Part shown: one piece after another, positions 33,500 to 43,690 of the stretch
How the letters are laid out: each line of letters opens with the position of its first letter
Position numbering within the stretch: the stretch's first letter is position 1
DNA from: Sphingobium sp. CR2-8
Lineage (GTDB): Bacteria; Pseudomonadota; Alphaproteobacteria; Sphingomonadales; Sphingomonadaceae
Direction of reading: 5' to 3'
NCBI RefSeq assembly: GCF_035818615.1
Contig: NZ_JAYKZY010000002.1
Location: forward strand, 2,978,501-3,042,500
DNA length: 64,000 nt
The notes under the pieces: model-generated
What the model was told of the DNA's origin: nothing
What the model saw: only the letters and a program-made list of their open reading frames with translations
Database searches by the model: none
Made by a program: the position numbers and the translations under genes

Positions 33500-34623
33500 C
33501 AAAGCCTGTCTCCATCGCCCCAGACATCATGGTCGATCCAAGCGATCGCCGCCTCATCCTTGGCATGATCGGGACCGGCCTGGCGAAGATAGAGGCTGAG
33601 GTCGCGGATGATCTTGTCGATTCGCTCTCCATCGACGGCGCTGCGCGTTCCCACGATGCGGCTCGCCAGTTCCATCACGTCGAGCGCCGCACGCTCCACG
33701 ACGCCACGAGTCATCCGTGCGAAGGCCGGGCCATCGATATCCCTTGCCGCCGCCCGCAAGGCGCATTCGCGCACCCACAGATAGGCCGTACGCGTCGCCG
33801 CGACTGCATCTGCAAATTTCGCGCGTTGCAGGGGATCGGCCCGCGCCGGCGGTGTCATGGCCTCCCGCGTCTCGGTCAACAGTGCCTCGATGCCGCCAAG
33901 CTGCACTGCGGTGAACCGCCAGGCGCCCGTGGTGAAATCCGGCTCCCGATCATAATCGCCCGCTTCGCCCAGCAGATCGTCCTGCGCGATGGCCATGCCG
34001 CTCAGATCATAACGCCCGCTTCCCGTCGCGCGCATGCCCCGGACCCGCCATTGCGACAGGTCGGCCCGCGCGGGATCGTCAGCCTGTGCGATAACCAGTC
34101 GGCGCGATCCCTCTGACGGCTGGGCGGTGATGATCGCATGCGCCAATCCGCCCGCTCCGGTCGCAAAGGATTTCGCGCCGTCCAGCGTCCACCCCTTTGC
34201 CGCAGGGAGCAGATGAACGCCCGGCGGCGGCTCGGTCGCCCAGACGCCATAGAGCGCGCCCTGACCCAGCGTCTGGCGCAGGATCGCATGCTGGGCCGCA
34301 GTGCCGAACCATGCGAACAGCAGCAGGGCGTTCACATGCCCCTCATAGAGGCGCCCGACGCTGAGGTCAGCGCGCCCGACGATGCGCAGGACCGCCATCA
34401 TGCAGGCATATGCGCGCTGAAGATCGGGAAAAGGATCGCCCCCCGCCTCCACGGGCGCGAAAGTCGCCAGCAACCCGGCATCGCGCAGCAGCTTCACGCT
34501 CTCGACGGGAAAGACCGGGGCAGCATCATAACGCGCGCCAAGCTGCGCCAAGGCCCCGGCAATGGACCGCGCCCGATTTTCCGCCGATCCGGCATGGCGT
34601 GTCTGACTGTCGGCGACCGTCAT
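33496..34623 (-). CDS. Acyl-CoA dehydrogenase-like flavoprotein
   Basis: A 375-residue protein with the acyl-CoA dehydrogenase plan: an N-terminal helical part (LLRDAGLLATFAPVEAGGDP), a middle beta domain (LYGVWATEPPPGVHLLPAAK, WTLDGAKSFATGAGGLAHAI) and a C-terminal four-helix part (RGVVERAALDVMELASRIVG). It is about as long as family norm. No thiolase, ligase or other beta-oxidation gene is nearby, so ordinary fatty-acid breakdown is unlikely. In this operon it more plausibly oxidises a glycolipid or carrier-bound intermediate. It overlaps genes on both sides by four bases. Confidence 0.8.
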   Translation of the reverse strand: MTVADSQTRHAGSAENRARSIAGALAQLGARYDAAPVFPVESVKLLRDAGLLATFAPVEAGGDPFPDLQRAYACMMAVLRIVGRADLSVGRLYEGHVNALLLFAWFGTAAQHAILRQTLGQGALYGVWATEPPPGVHLLPAAKGWTLDGAKSFATGAGGLAHAIITAQPSEGSRRLVIAQADDPARADLSQWRVRGMRATGSGRYDLSGMAIAQDDLLGEAGDYDREPDFTTGAWRFTAVQLGGIEALLTETREAMTPPARADPLQRAKFADAVAATRTAYLWVRECALRAAARDIDGPAFARMTRGVVERAALDVMELASRIVGTRSAVDGERIDKIIRDLSLYLRQAGPDHAKDEAAIAWIDHDVWGDGDRLW

Positions 34624-35665
34624 GCCGCCTGATCCCATGCCGGTCCCTGGCGATCCGCTACCCCTTGTAGCCATTGTGCCGCAACGCGCACACCATCCGG
34701 GTCGTGCAGTCTTCGTCGCGCTTCCGAGCCGAGCGCGATCGCTTCGGCGATCAGAGCATCCCATTGCGCCACATCCGGCCAGCGGGACAGGACGATCGCC
34801 GCACCGACCTTGTTAAGGCCGCGCGCCATCGCCTGCTGTTCGCCAAAGGGCCTGTCTTCGGGGATGCAGATGAACGGCCGATCGGCGGCCAATATGCTGC
34901 CCACAAGCCCGTCCCCCGCCGCGCCCACGACCACCGTGGCCGCTGCGATTTCGCGATCCGGATCAACCACCCAACCCAGCATGTCGAGATTCTCCGGCAG
35001 ATGACGCGGCACGGAACAGGGCCCCATCACGCGCCACCGCCAGTCCGGGCAGCTTTTCGCCGCCCTTGCCATCGCCTCACCATCGCCCGGCTGTCCACCG
35101 CGACCGTAAACTACCAGGATGGTGCGCCCTTCCCCATGAAGGCGGGACGACGGCGTTGCGGTGATGCCCGGCAGATAGCGGGTCTTGGCGCGCACCCATG
35201 GCGGTGTCGATCCCATGTCGAGCTCTGCATGGAACGGGGCGAGCAAGGCGGTCGCCCCCGAAAAGCCTCCAGATGCGGCGCATCGCGACGATCGCCATTC
35301 AGCCGGACATAGACGACCGGCACGGACGCCAAGCGCGCCAGCATCGCGACTTCGACGGATACGTCGACCACCATCAGCGATGGCCGTTGCGCGGCAATCC
35401 ACTGCAAAATCGCCGCGGTGCGCGCCCGCACACCGCCATGATCGATCGGCGCATAATGCAGCGCATCAGGACGGCAGTCCGCTCTATCGACGCCGTCGAA
35501 CCCGCCCGAAACCGGCCGATCGTCCGCCAGATCGATGCCCAGCGCGCCGATCCCCGTGCCCAATAGCGTGACACGTCCACCGGACGCCGCAGCGATTGCC
35601 CGCGCCCGGGCCAGATGCCCGGCCCCATGATGGTGCACATAATAGCCGATCGGTCGTTCCTTCAT
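34620..35665 (-). CDS. MurG-like (GT-B) glycosyltransferase (frameshifted as read)
   Basis: It starts at 35665 (ATGA overlap with the preceding transferase) with YYVHHHGAGHLARARAIAAA, the Gly-rich N-lobe of GT-B transferases. It continues to HLEAFRG, where the frame breaks at the C-run 35255-35259. One added base joins it to ATALLAPFHAELDMG and to a C-lobe with the donor site VVVGAAGDGLVGSILAADRP and IPEDRPFGEQQAMA. The repaired product is about 348 residues. Overall it resembles the MurG/GT28 type that works on lipid- or membrane-bound acceptors. The four-base overlaps on both sides argue that the gene is intact in the living strain. Confidence 0.75.
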
Positions 35666-36633
35666 TCCCAGGCCTCCAACGGCATGTCGTGCACCATGGG
35701 TGGCAGCAGCGGTTCCTGCCGCGCGATATCCGCATCCCCATCGGGACGCGCGCGCATATGCCTGCGCCATGTCGCCCGGGCCTCCCAATGGTGGAAGGCT
35801 GGCGCCATCGGCACGCGCATGTCTTCCGCCGCCTGAAACATGTCGCGCATAGCCGCCGCCATGCCGCCTTCGGCCCGCCCCTCGGTTCGCGGCGACACCC
35901 GCACATGGACATCGGCGGGATGCGCCAGTCGGCCACCCATCGCGACCGCCGCCCGCACCAGCGCCAGGTCTTCGCCGGTCGGCATGATCGGCACGCCGCC
36001 ACAGGCAAGGTAGAGCTTCGCCCTGATCGCCAGCGACGCCCCCGTATGGTCGCCATGCCGGGGCGCGGGATCCCAAGCGACCGGATCTATCCTATCTTCG
36101 ATGGCGCGCACCTGCGCCCAATAGCCGTCCCATGCGGAGCGCAGCCGCGCGACCGCTTGCGGCAAAGGCTCGCGCTCCTCGTCGATGACGATCTTGCCGC
36201 CAACCAGATCGGCGCCCCGCGCAAAGGCCGCCGCGATCGCGCGCAGCCATCCGGCGGGCGGGCGGGCGTCGGCATCGGTGCTGACCAGCACGCCGCTATC
36301 CAGATCAGGCAGACAGCGCATGCCCTCGCTCATCGCCAGTCGGCGGGCCGATCCCGCATGCGCCAGTTCGGCCGGAAAGTCGGCCACGCTCACCCGGATG
36401 TCCAGGCGATCCGCATGACGCGCCCGCGCCGCCGCTATCGCGCCCAGGCTGTCGTCGGTGCTATTGTTCACGGCGACCGAGACGCAGATCGTCCCAGGCC
36501 AGTCCTGCCCGGCAATGGCGTCGAGTAAGAGCGGCAACCGGTCGGCCTCGTCGCGCGCCGGCACACAGATGCAAAAGACGATCGGCAAGGCGGCGATCTC
36601 CGCCCCGACGGCGCGCTGAAAAGGCTCAGACAT
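35662..36633 (-). CDS. Family 2 glycosyltransferase
   Basis: A 323-residue GT-A transferase: the opening FCICVPARDEADRLPLLLDA, NNSTDDSLG, the DxD metal site in VLVSTDADARPPAGW, and the late GEDLALVRAAVAMGG acceptor segment. No membrane helix is seen. It overlaps the GT4 gene by eight bases upstream and the MurG-like gene by four downstream. Together with the other operon members it probably adds one residue to a short glycan. Donor specificity cannot be read from sequence. Confidence 0.83.
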   Translation of the reverse strand: MSEPFQRAVGAEIAALPIVFCICVPARDEADRLPLLLDAIAGQDWPGTICVSVAVNNSTDDSLGAIAAARARHADRLDIRVSVADFPAELAHAGSARRLAMSEGMRCLPDLDSGVLVSTDADARPPAGWLRAIAAAFARGADLVGGKIVIDEEREPLPQAVARLRSAWDGYWAQVRAIEDRIDPVAWDPAPRHGDHTGASLAIRAKLYLACGGVPIMPTGEDLALVRAAVAMGGRLAHPADVHVRVSPRTEGRAEGGMAAAMRDMFQAAEDMRVPMAPAFHHWEARATWRRHMRARPDGDADIARQEPLLPPMVHDMPLEAWE

Positions 36634-37792
36634 GGCCCGGCATATCCCCTACGGGTCCAGCGATCGCAGCGCCGCCAAGGGGGAGGATGGCGGACATGGG
36701 ATCGGCCGCCGCCTTGCCGACCAGCCGTAGCCTCGTGTCGCCATGGGCGACCAGTTTGCGATAGAGCGCTTCATAGGCATCGATCATGCGGCGGGCGTCG
36801 CACACCCGTTCCGCGCGCCTGCGGCAGGCCGCACGATCGAGCGAGAGGGCCGACCGCACCGACGCCGCCAGCGAATCCACATCATCGGGAACGGCGAGCA
36901 CCCCGCACGAAGAGTCCAGTATCTCCGGGATCGCACCACGCGCAAAGGCGGCCACCGGTACGCCACAGGCCAACGCTTCGGCCACGACCAGCCCATAGGG
37001 CTCATCCCACAAGGGCGTACAGAGAAAAGCGCGCGCGCCGCCGACCAGGGCGGCGAGCGTCGCATGCGCCAGATGGCCGACATGGCTCGCGCCCGCGCCC
37101 AGATGCGGAGCGATCTGTTCGCGAAAATAGACCTCGTCCAGGATCGGTCCGGCAATCTTGAGCGGCAGGCCGACCTTGCGCGCCGCCGCGATCGCCAGAT
37201 GCAGGCCCTTTTCGGGCACGATACGCCCATACCAGACCAGATAGGGCTGCGCATCGGGCGTCGGATGGAAGGAGAAGCGGTCGAGGTCGATACCGTTCAT
37301 GATGACGGCGTCTGTCGGTATGACATGGTCCCATAGCCTGCCCAGGGCCTGGGACACGGCAACGAACGCGTTGTTGCGCGCGCGGCACAGGCGGATTCCG
37401 CTCTCCAGCCAGCAGAAGGGTGGCGTGTGCAGCGTCGTCACCATGGGCATCGGTAGGCTGTCCGCCATCGTCACCGGGATATAGTGAAGACTGTTATTGT
37501 GGATGATGTCGAAGCGCCGATGCCGCAATGCGCTCATCAAACTCAGATAGGCATGATGTTCCTTGAAGAAAGCGATATCGGGCGCTTCGGCAGTGCCAAC
37601 CGTGCTGATCGCCGTTTCGGAACATATCGCTTCCAGGCCGATCTCGGGTGCCGATCGCGACGAGGCGAAGACCGTCACCGCATGCCCGCGATCGCGCAGC
37701 GACCGGGCGAGCAGATGCGTATGCATCTCCAACCCACCCGCAAAGGGTTCGGCGATCGGATATTTCAGGTGGGCGATGATGCCGATCCGCAT
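36626..37792 (-). CDS. Family 4 glycosyltransferase (first gene of operon)
   Basis: A 388-residue GT-B transferase of family 4. The N-lobe shows IAEPFAGGLEMHTHLLARSL and the C-lobe LVWYGRIVPEKGLHLAIAAA. The donor-binding EX7E element is EPYGLVVAEALACGVP. It starts the seven-gene operon 77 bases after the katE stop, with GAGGA upstream of its ATG. The C-terminal 25 residues (PMSAILPLGGAAIAGPVGD) are hydrophobic-rich and unusual for the family. A separate promoter from katE is likely, since a hairpin lies between the two. Confidence 0.85.
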   Translation of the reverse strand: MRIGIIAHLKYPIAEPFAGGLEMHTHLLARSLRDRGHAVTVFASSRSAPEIGLEAICSETAISTVGTAEAPDIAFFKEHHAYLSLMSALRHRRFDIIHNNSLHYIPVTMADSLPMPMVTTLHTPPFCWLESGIRLCRARNNAFVAVSQALGRLWDHVIPTDAVIMNGIDLDRFSFHPTPDAQPYLVWYGRIVPEKGLHLAIAAARKVGLPLKIAGPILDEVYFREQIAPHLGAGASHVGHLAHATLAALVGGARAFLCTPLWDEPYGLVVAEALACGVPVAAFARGAIPEILDSSCGVLAVPDDVDSLAASVRSALSLDRAACRRRAERVCDARRMIDAYEALYRKLVAHGDTRLRLVGKAAADPMSAILPLGGAAIAGPVGDMPGHV

Positions 37793-37822
37793 GCGGAATG
37801 GTCCTCACAAGGTGGCACAGAA

Positions 37823-37841
37823 GGCTGGCGCACGGCCAGCC
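37823..37841 (-). terminator. Hairpin after katE
   Basis: GGCTGGC (37823-37829) pairs with GCCAGCC (37835-37841) around a five-base loop. On the minus strand it is followed by TTCTGTG. It lies in the short gap between katE and the glycosyltransferase operon. Confidence 0.4.
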
Positions 37842-37869
37842 CTCCGTTTGTCGGAAATGACGGGACGGC

Positions 37870-40089
37870 TCAGCTTTCTGGCTGGGCATCCAGGTCGATG
37901 GCTACCTCGCGCGGCCAGTAGCGCAGCGACCGGCAGGCCTCGATAAAGGCCTGTGCATCGGCTGGCTTCGCGATAGGCAGACACGCCTCGTCCAGATCGT
38001 CGGCAATGCCCGCCTTGACGAAGATCGCCTCGGCATCGGCGCTGATGCCGATATATTTGCAGTGCGCAAAGGCATCGGTCGCGAAATCCTTGGCCGCCGC
38101 GTCGAGCGACAGCAGCGCCGCGCCCTCCGCCGACACCAGGATGACGACCGCGTCGAACAGGACCGATGGACCGCCATCGACCTTGTGCCTGGCCGCGACC
38201 GTGGTGCCGTCCGACAGCGTCACGCCCGCGATCTTGGGCGCGATGACTTCATAGACCGCGCCTTCGCCGTCGATCGCCTTCAACAAAGCCTTGAAGATCG
38301 CGGCGTCCGCGCCATCGCTCAGCATGATGCCGACCTTGCGCCCCTTGAACGTCGGCGGCCCGTTCTTGACGATGCTCAGCTTGTCCGAAGGCGGCAGGTC
38401 GGCAATGGGTTCGCGCGCCGCGACCGCCGGATCGGGCAGCGGCATGCCCAGGCCGTCCGCGACCGTCTCCGCCAGCGTCGCATCGATGTTGCGCAGATGC
38501 GACACGGTGCGCGACCGGATGTCGGGACGCTCCACCTTCGACAGTTCGAACACCAGCGCGTCGCCGATATGCTTCTGCTCGATCTCCGTCTGGCTGATCA
38601 GGAACTGGCGCGCCTGACTATAATGGTCGGCGAAGCTTTCCGACCGGACCCGTTGCTTGGGACCATCGGCGGTTTCGGCGAAGCTGACGAAGCCCTTCGC
38701 CGGATCTTCGCGCGGCCCGCCCTGCGTCGCCCCCCAGCTATTGGGTTCGTAATTCACGCGGCCCTTGGGATTGCGCATGGCCATATGCCCGTCCTGCTGG
38801 AAATGGGCCATCGGGCATTTGGGCGCATTGATCGGCAAATGGGTGAAATTGGTGCTGCCCAGCCGCTTGATCTGCGTGTCGAGGTAGGAGAAATTACGCC
38901 CCTGCAACAGCGGATCGTTCGAGAAATCGATGCCCGGCGGCACATTCTGGGTCATGAACGCGACCTGCTCGGTTTCCGCGAAGAAATTGTCGACCACGCG
39001 GTCGAGGACCAGCCGCCCGACGATGCGTACCGGCACCAGCTCTTCGGGAATGATCTTGGTCGCGTCGAGGACATCGAAGTCGAAACCGTCGGCGAATTCA
39101 TCGTCGAACAGCTGGACGCCCAGTTCCCATTCCGGGAAATCGCCTGCGTTGATCGCGTCCCACAGGTCGCGGCGATGGAAATCGGGGTCCGCGCCGTTGA
39201 TCTTGACCGCCTCGTTCCAGACCACCGACTGCAGCCCCTGCTTGGGCTTCCAGTGAAACTTGACGAAGGTCGACTTGCCTGCCGCATCCACGAAGCGGAA
39301 GGTATGGACGCCAAAGCCCTCGATCGTACGAAGCGAGCGCGGAATGGTGCGATCCGACATGATCCACATGATCATGTGCATGCTTTCGGGCGTCAGGCTG
39401 ATGAAGTCCCAGAAATTGTCATGGGCTGTCTGCGCCTGCGGGAAGTCGCGATCCGGCTCGGGCTTGGCGGCGTGGATCAGGTCGGGGAACTTGATCGCGT
39501 CCTGGATGAAGAAGACCGGGATATTATTGCCGACCAGATCCCAATTCCCCTCCTGCGTGTAAAGTTTGACCGCAAAGCCACGCACGTCGCGGGCGAGGTC
39601 CGGCGACCCCTTGGATCCGGCGACGGTCGAAAAGCGCACGAAGGCGGGCGTGCGTTCGCCCACGCGCTGGAACACGTCGGCGCGGGTGACGTCGGCCAGG
39701 CTGTCGGTCAATTCGAAATAGCCATGCGCGCCATAGCCGCGCGCATGGACGACGCGCTCGGGAATGCGCTCATGATCGAAATGGAACATCTTCTCGCGGA
39801 AATGCGAATCTTCCAGCAGCGTGGGACCACGCGCGCCCTGCTTCAGGCTGTTCTGGTCGTCCGCCACCGGAATGCCGTGCTGCGTCGTCAGCGTGGCGAC
39901 ATCGCCGCCCGCGCTCTGACGGGTTTCCCCGCCATTGCCCTGCGGTTCGGCATAAGCATGCGATATATCGGCATCGGCAGGGATCGCTGTCGCGTTGCGC
40001 GGCGTTTCTCCACCCATGTCGGCGGGCGAAAGGTCGGCGGGGGTGATCATGCCATCGGGGGCGCTGGATTTCGGGGGCGTTTTGGCCAT
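37870..40089 (-). CDS. katE: Large-subunit monofunctional catalase (HPII type)
   Basis: A 739-residue catalase with the HPII layout: a disordered N-terminal arm, a heme core ([19 protein letters not shown] with the active His, [20 protein letters not shown], the proximal Tyr in [12 protein letters not shown]) and a C-terminal flavodoxin/DJ-1-like domain from about residue 590 ([32 protein letters not shown]). It breaks down hydrogen peroxide and is usually a stationary-phase or general-stress gene. I chose the ATG at 40089 because of GAGGATCATC upstream; the longer in-frame extension is poor. I looked for a GGAAC...GTT general-stress (EcfG) promoter in the 207-base upstream gap and found none. 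Confidence 0.93.
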   Translation of the reverse strand: MAKTPPKSSAPDGMITPADLSPADMGGETPRNATAIPADADISHAYAEPQGNGGETRQSAGGDVATLTTQHGIPVADDQNSLKQGARGPTLLEDSHFREKMFHFDHERIPERVVHARGYGAHGYFELTDSLADVTRADVFQRVGERTPAFVRFSTVAGSKGSPDLARDVRGFAVKLYTQEGNWDLVGNNIPVFFIQDAIKFPDLIHAAKPEPDRDFPQAQTAHDNFWDFISLTPESMHMIMWIMSDRTIPRSLRTIEGFGVHTFRFVDAAGKSTFVKFHWKPKQGLQSVVWNEAVKINGADPDFHRRDLWDAINAGDFPEWELGVQLFDDEFADGFDFDVLDATKIIPEELVPVRIVGRLVLDRVVDNFFAETEQVAFMTQNVPPGIDFSNDPLLQGRNFSYLDTQIKRLGSTNFTHLPINAPKCPMAHFQQDGHMAMRNPKGRVNYEPNSWGATQGGPREDPAKGFVSFAETADGPKQRVRSESFADHYSQARQFLISQTEIEQKHIGDALVFELSKVERPDIRSRTVSHLRNIDATLAETVADGLGMPLPDPAVAAREPIADLPPSDKLSIVKNGPPTFKGRKVGIMLSDGADAAIFKALLKAIDGEGAVYEVIAPKIAGVTLSDGTTVAARHKVDGGPSVLFDAVVILVSAEGAALLSLDAAAKDFATDAFAHCKYIGISADAEAIFVKAGIADDLDEACLPIAKPADAQAFIEACRSLRYWPREVAIDLDAQPES

Positions 40090-40296
40090 GATGATCCTCG
40101 TCTGCTGAAAGATGGCCGCCACAAGGGATGATTTCGGATAAATCCGACCATCAGCCTGTACCGGTGGCGGCAAGACTTTCACTAACAGCCTCATGACCGC
40201 GAAGTTGCTAAATATTTTCGGAAACTAACCTGGGTCAGCACGATTGTTGCAACGTCGCTGACATCGTCACCGCGACAAGCTGATCAGCGCGTCTAT

Positions 40297-41025
40297 TCAA
40301 TCACTATCAGGCGCAAATTCTTCGGTCTCGCCTTCCACATTGAAACGCAATCTATAGCCGATGCCCAGTTCGTTGCCGATGATTCGGGGCCGCTGGGGAT
40401 CATTTTCCAGCTTTTGCCGGAGCGTCCTCACCAACACCCGCAGATATTCGACATGATGCGCATGCTCATTGGGCCAGACATGCGCCATGATCTGCTGATG
40501 GGTGATGACCCGGCCGGGAAATTTGGCGAGCTGCGCTAGCACCGCATATTCCTTGGGCGTCAGATGCGTCTCCCTGCCCCCCTTGAGCACCGTCCGGTTG
40601 AGAAGGTCGATCTCCACGTCGCCAGCGCGCACGGTCGTCACGCCGCCACCCTTCGTCATCCGGTTGCGCAGCGCGACGCGGACCCGCGCCAGCAGTTCGT
40701 CGGTGTCGAACGGCTTGGTCAGATAATCGTCCGCGCCCAGGTCCAGCGCGGCGACCTTCTGGTCGGTCGCGTCGCGCGCAGACACGATGATCAGCGTCGT
40801 GTCGCTATGCTGCTTGAACAACGGCACCAGTTCCAGCCCGTCGCGATCGGGCAGGCCCAGGTCGAGCAGGCTGATGTCGGGCCGCTCGGCTTTCAGCTTT
40901 TCTAGCGCCTCGCGCGCATTCTCCGCCTCGACAATGGCATAGTCGGCACGGGTCAGCGCGGCGTGGATGAGCTTGCGGATATGCGGCTCGTCATCCACGA
41001 CCAGCACCTTGTGACGCACTTTCAT
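40297..41025 (-). CDS. kdpE: KdpE response regulator
   Basis: A 242-residue OmpR-family regulator. The receiver has VVDDEPHIRKL and the phospho-acceptor Asp in ISLLDLGLPDRDGLELV, a KdpE-typical phrase. The winged helix shows LTPKEYAVLAQLAKFPGRVI and the KdpE hallmark HAHHVEYLRVLVRTLRQKLE. It is phosphorylated by KdpD and activates the kdp operon under low K+ or salt stress. Its ATG overlaps the kdpD stop (ATGA). A longer frame upstream is only the shadow of kdpD. Confidence 0.94.
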   Translation of the reverse strand: MKVRHKVLVVDDEPHIRKLIHAALTRADYAIVEAENAREALEKLKAERPDISLLDLGLPDRDGLELVPLFKQHSDTTLIIVSARDATDQKVAALDLGADDYLTKPFDTDELLARVRVALRNRMTKGGGVTTVRAGDVEIDLLNRTVLKGGRETHLTPKEYAVLAQLAKFPGRVITHQQIMAHVWPNEHAHHVEYLRVLVRTLRQKLENDPQRPRIIGNELGIGYRLRFNVEGETEEFAPDSD

Positions 41026-43690
41026 AGGATGTCCTCGCGGGGCAGGTCGGCGATGATCAGCGATTGCGGCACGCAGATGGTGAAGCAGGCGCCATAGGGT
41101 TCCAGATTGTTGGACGCGGACACGGTCAGCCCCATCGCCTCGGCAAAGCCCTTGACGATGGCCAGGCCCAGGCCGGTGCCATGCTTGGCCCGGTCCGACC
41201 CTTCCAATCGGGTGAAGGTGTCGAACACGCGCGCCTCCGCACCCGGAGGGATACCCGGCCCTTCGTCCAGGATCGACAGCAGGATCGCATCGGGCGTGCG
41301 CCGACCCCGGACCACGACCGGCGTGCCGGGATCGGCGTAGCGTCCCGCATTGTCGAGCAGGTTGATCAGGCAATGGTGCAGCAGGGTCGGATCGACGCGC
41401 ACCAACGGGATGTCGGGCAGGATATCGACCTGCACCGCATGGCCGACCAGCGATTGTCTGGTGTCGTGGACCGCGCCCGCGACCGCGTCGAACAGATCGG
41501 TCGGCTCGACCTTCAACGGCAAGGCCCCCGCCTCCACCCGCGCCATGTCGAGCAGATTGGCGACGAAGCGGTTGAGCCGCCGCGCCTCGGCATCCACCGT
41601 ATCCAGCAGGTCCGAGGGATGCTGCCGCTTGAGTTCGTGGATGGCGGAAATGATGGTGGTGAGCGGGGTGCGCAGGTCGTGGCTGACCGAAGAGAGCAGC
41701 GCGGACCGCAAGCGATCGCGCTCATGCACCTGCCGCACGTCCAGCATCTCTTCTTCCAGCGCCATCCGGTCGAAAGCGATCGACGCCTGGTCCAGCAGGC
41801 TCATCAACAGCGGAATTTGGTCGGACCGCAGCGGCTGCCCGGCATCTTCGCGCGCCAGCCCCAGTACCCCCAGTACGCCCCGTGTGGTGCGCAGCGGATG
41901 GAACAGCCAGTCGGACGCCGTCAGCGTCGACGATCCGCGCCCCGCCGGCTGCGCATTGTCCATCGCCCATTGCGCCGCCGCCTTCTCGATCTGCTCCAGC
42001 CTGTCCTCCGGGGGAAGGCCGCCCGCAACTGCGGCCCGTCGGGCGACGGTAGCAGCAGGACGGTGCGCAGAGACAGCAAACGCGACACCTCAGCACAAAT
42101 CGCCTGCATCAATTCTTCACGGCTGGCCGACGCCGTCAACTGGCGCGAAAAGCCCGCCAACGCCGCGTTCTGCCGCGCGCTGGACTGAGCCAGGTCCGCC
42201 TGCGCGCGCACCCGCGCCGCGAACTGGCTCGTCACGATCGCGACGCCCAGCAACACCAGGATGCTGATGATATTTTCCGGGTTGGCGACCGTCAGCGTGC
42301 CCGTGGGCGGCAGGAAGAAGAAATTATAGGCCAGGCTCGACAAAAGCCCCGAAAACAGGCCCGCCCGTATGCCGAAGCTGGCGGCGGCGAACATGACGGG
42401 GATCAGATAGAGCAGCGCGATATTGTTGAGATCGATCGTTTCGACCAGCAATCGTCCCAGCGCCGTCATCGCGGCGATCATGGCCGCCGACCAGATATAG
42501 TCGATCGGCTTGCCCCGGTTAAGGGCCGTACGCTTGTGCGCGCCCTTTCGCACGGGCGCGGGATCGTCGGCGGGCAGGACATGGACCGCCACGTCGCCAA
42601 TCTCCCGCACCAGCTTGTCCACCACCGATCCATGGCGCAGTTCGAACCACCAGGACCGGGCCGACTTGCCGATGACGATCTGGGTCGCGCGCGCATCGAC
42701 TACATAATGTTGCAAGCCCTCGACCACAGACGCCGCGGGTATCGTCGCCGTCGTCGCGCCCAGCCGCGACGCGAGCGCCATCGTATCGGCCAACTGCTCT
42801 CGCTCCGCCTGCGTGAAGGCCAGGCTGCGCTGCGTTTCAATATGGACGGCGGACCAGGGCGCCTTCAATGCGTCGGCCAGCCTTTTGGCGGCGCGCACCA
42901 ACCCCTGCGCGCTCGGCACCTCGCCGATCGCGACCAATATGCGCTCGCCTGCGGCGAAGCTGCCCGCCAGCGCATGGGCGCGCACATAGTCCAGCATCTG
43001 CGCATCGACCGCCTGCGCCGCGCGGCGCAGCGCCATCTCGCGCAGGGCGGTCAGGTTGGACTTGGAAAAGAAATGGCCCAGCGCCCGCGTCGCCTCCTGC
43101 GGGATATAGACCTTGCCCTCCTTCAACCGCTCGATCAGTTCGTCGGGCGGGATGTCGACCACCTCGATCTCGGACATTTCCAGGATCGAGTCGGGCACGG
43201 TTTCGCGCACCCGCACGCGGGTGAAGGACGCCACCACGTCGTTCAGACTCTCGACATGCTGGATATTGACGGTGGAATAGACGTCGATGCCCGCGTCCAG
43301 CAGTTCCTCGACATCCTGATAGCGTTTGGGGTGCCTGCTCCCCGCTGCGTTCGTATGCGCCAGTTCGTCCACCAGCACGAGTTGCGGCCGACGCGCCAAT
43401 ATCGCGTCGATATCCATCTCGCCCAGCCGGTGCCCCATATGGTCGACGGCGCGCCGGGGCACGATCTCATGGCCGTTGAGCAGCGCCTCGGTTTCCTTGC
43501 GGCCATGCGTCTCGACCACGCCGACCACCACGTCGATCCCGGCCGTGCGCCGCTGCATGCCGTCGGTCAGCATCTCGTAGGTCTTGCCGACACCGGGCGC
43601 CGCACCCAGGAATATCTTGAGACGGCCGCGACCTTCCTGCGCCGCCTGGCGCAGGAAGGCCTCCGGGTCTCGACGGGTGGGATCGTTCAT
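41022..43690 (-). CDS. kdpD: KdpD sensor kinase (frameshifted as read)
   Basis: A sensor of K+ supply. The N-terminal KdpD domain carries the Walker A GAAPGVGKTYEMLTDG and DELAHTNAAGSRHPKRYQD. A Usp domain, four membrane helices (about 400-500), a GAF-like region and the kinase core follow ([46 protein letters not shown]). The frame breaks at the five-base G-run 42010-42014. Adding one base joins QLRAAFP to PEDRLEQIEKAAAQWAMD and restores about 889 residues, the normal KdpD length. The start at 43690 overlaps the kdpC stop (TGATG). A sequencing undercall is more likely than loss of the sensor. Confidence 0.88.

Noticed and set aside
38062..40131. 689-codon open frame opposite katE
   Set aside because: It is an antisense shadow of katE in high-GC DNA: no domain resemblance, Arg/His/Gln-rich low-information protein, no ribosome site.
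40090..40296. General-stress (EcfG) promoter before katE
   Set aside because: I looked for GGAAC with GTT at 16-18 bases on the proper strand and found none.
41022..43690. kdpD as a true pseudogene or programmed frameshift
   Set aside because: One added base in a G-run restores the normal length, three other genes show the same undercall type, and the rest of kdp is intact. A slippery-site signal with a following pseudoknot was not evident.
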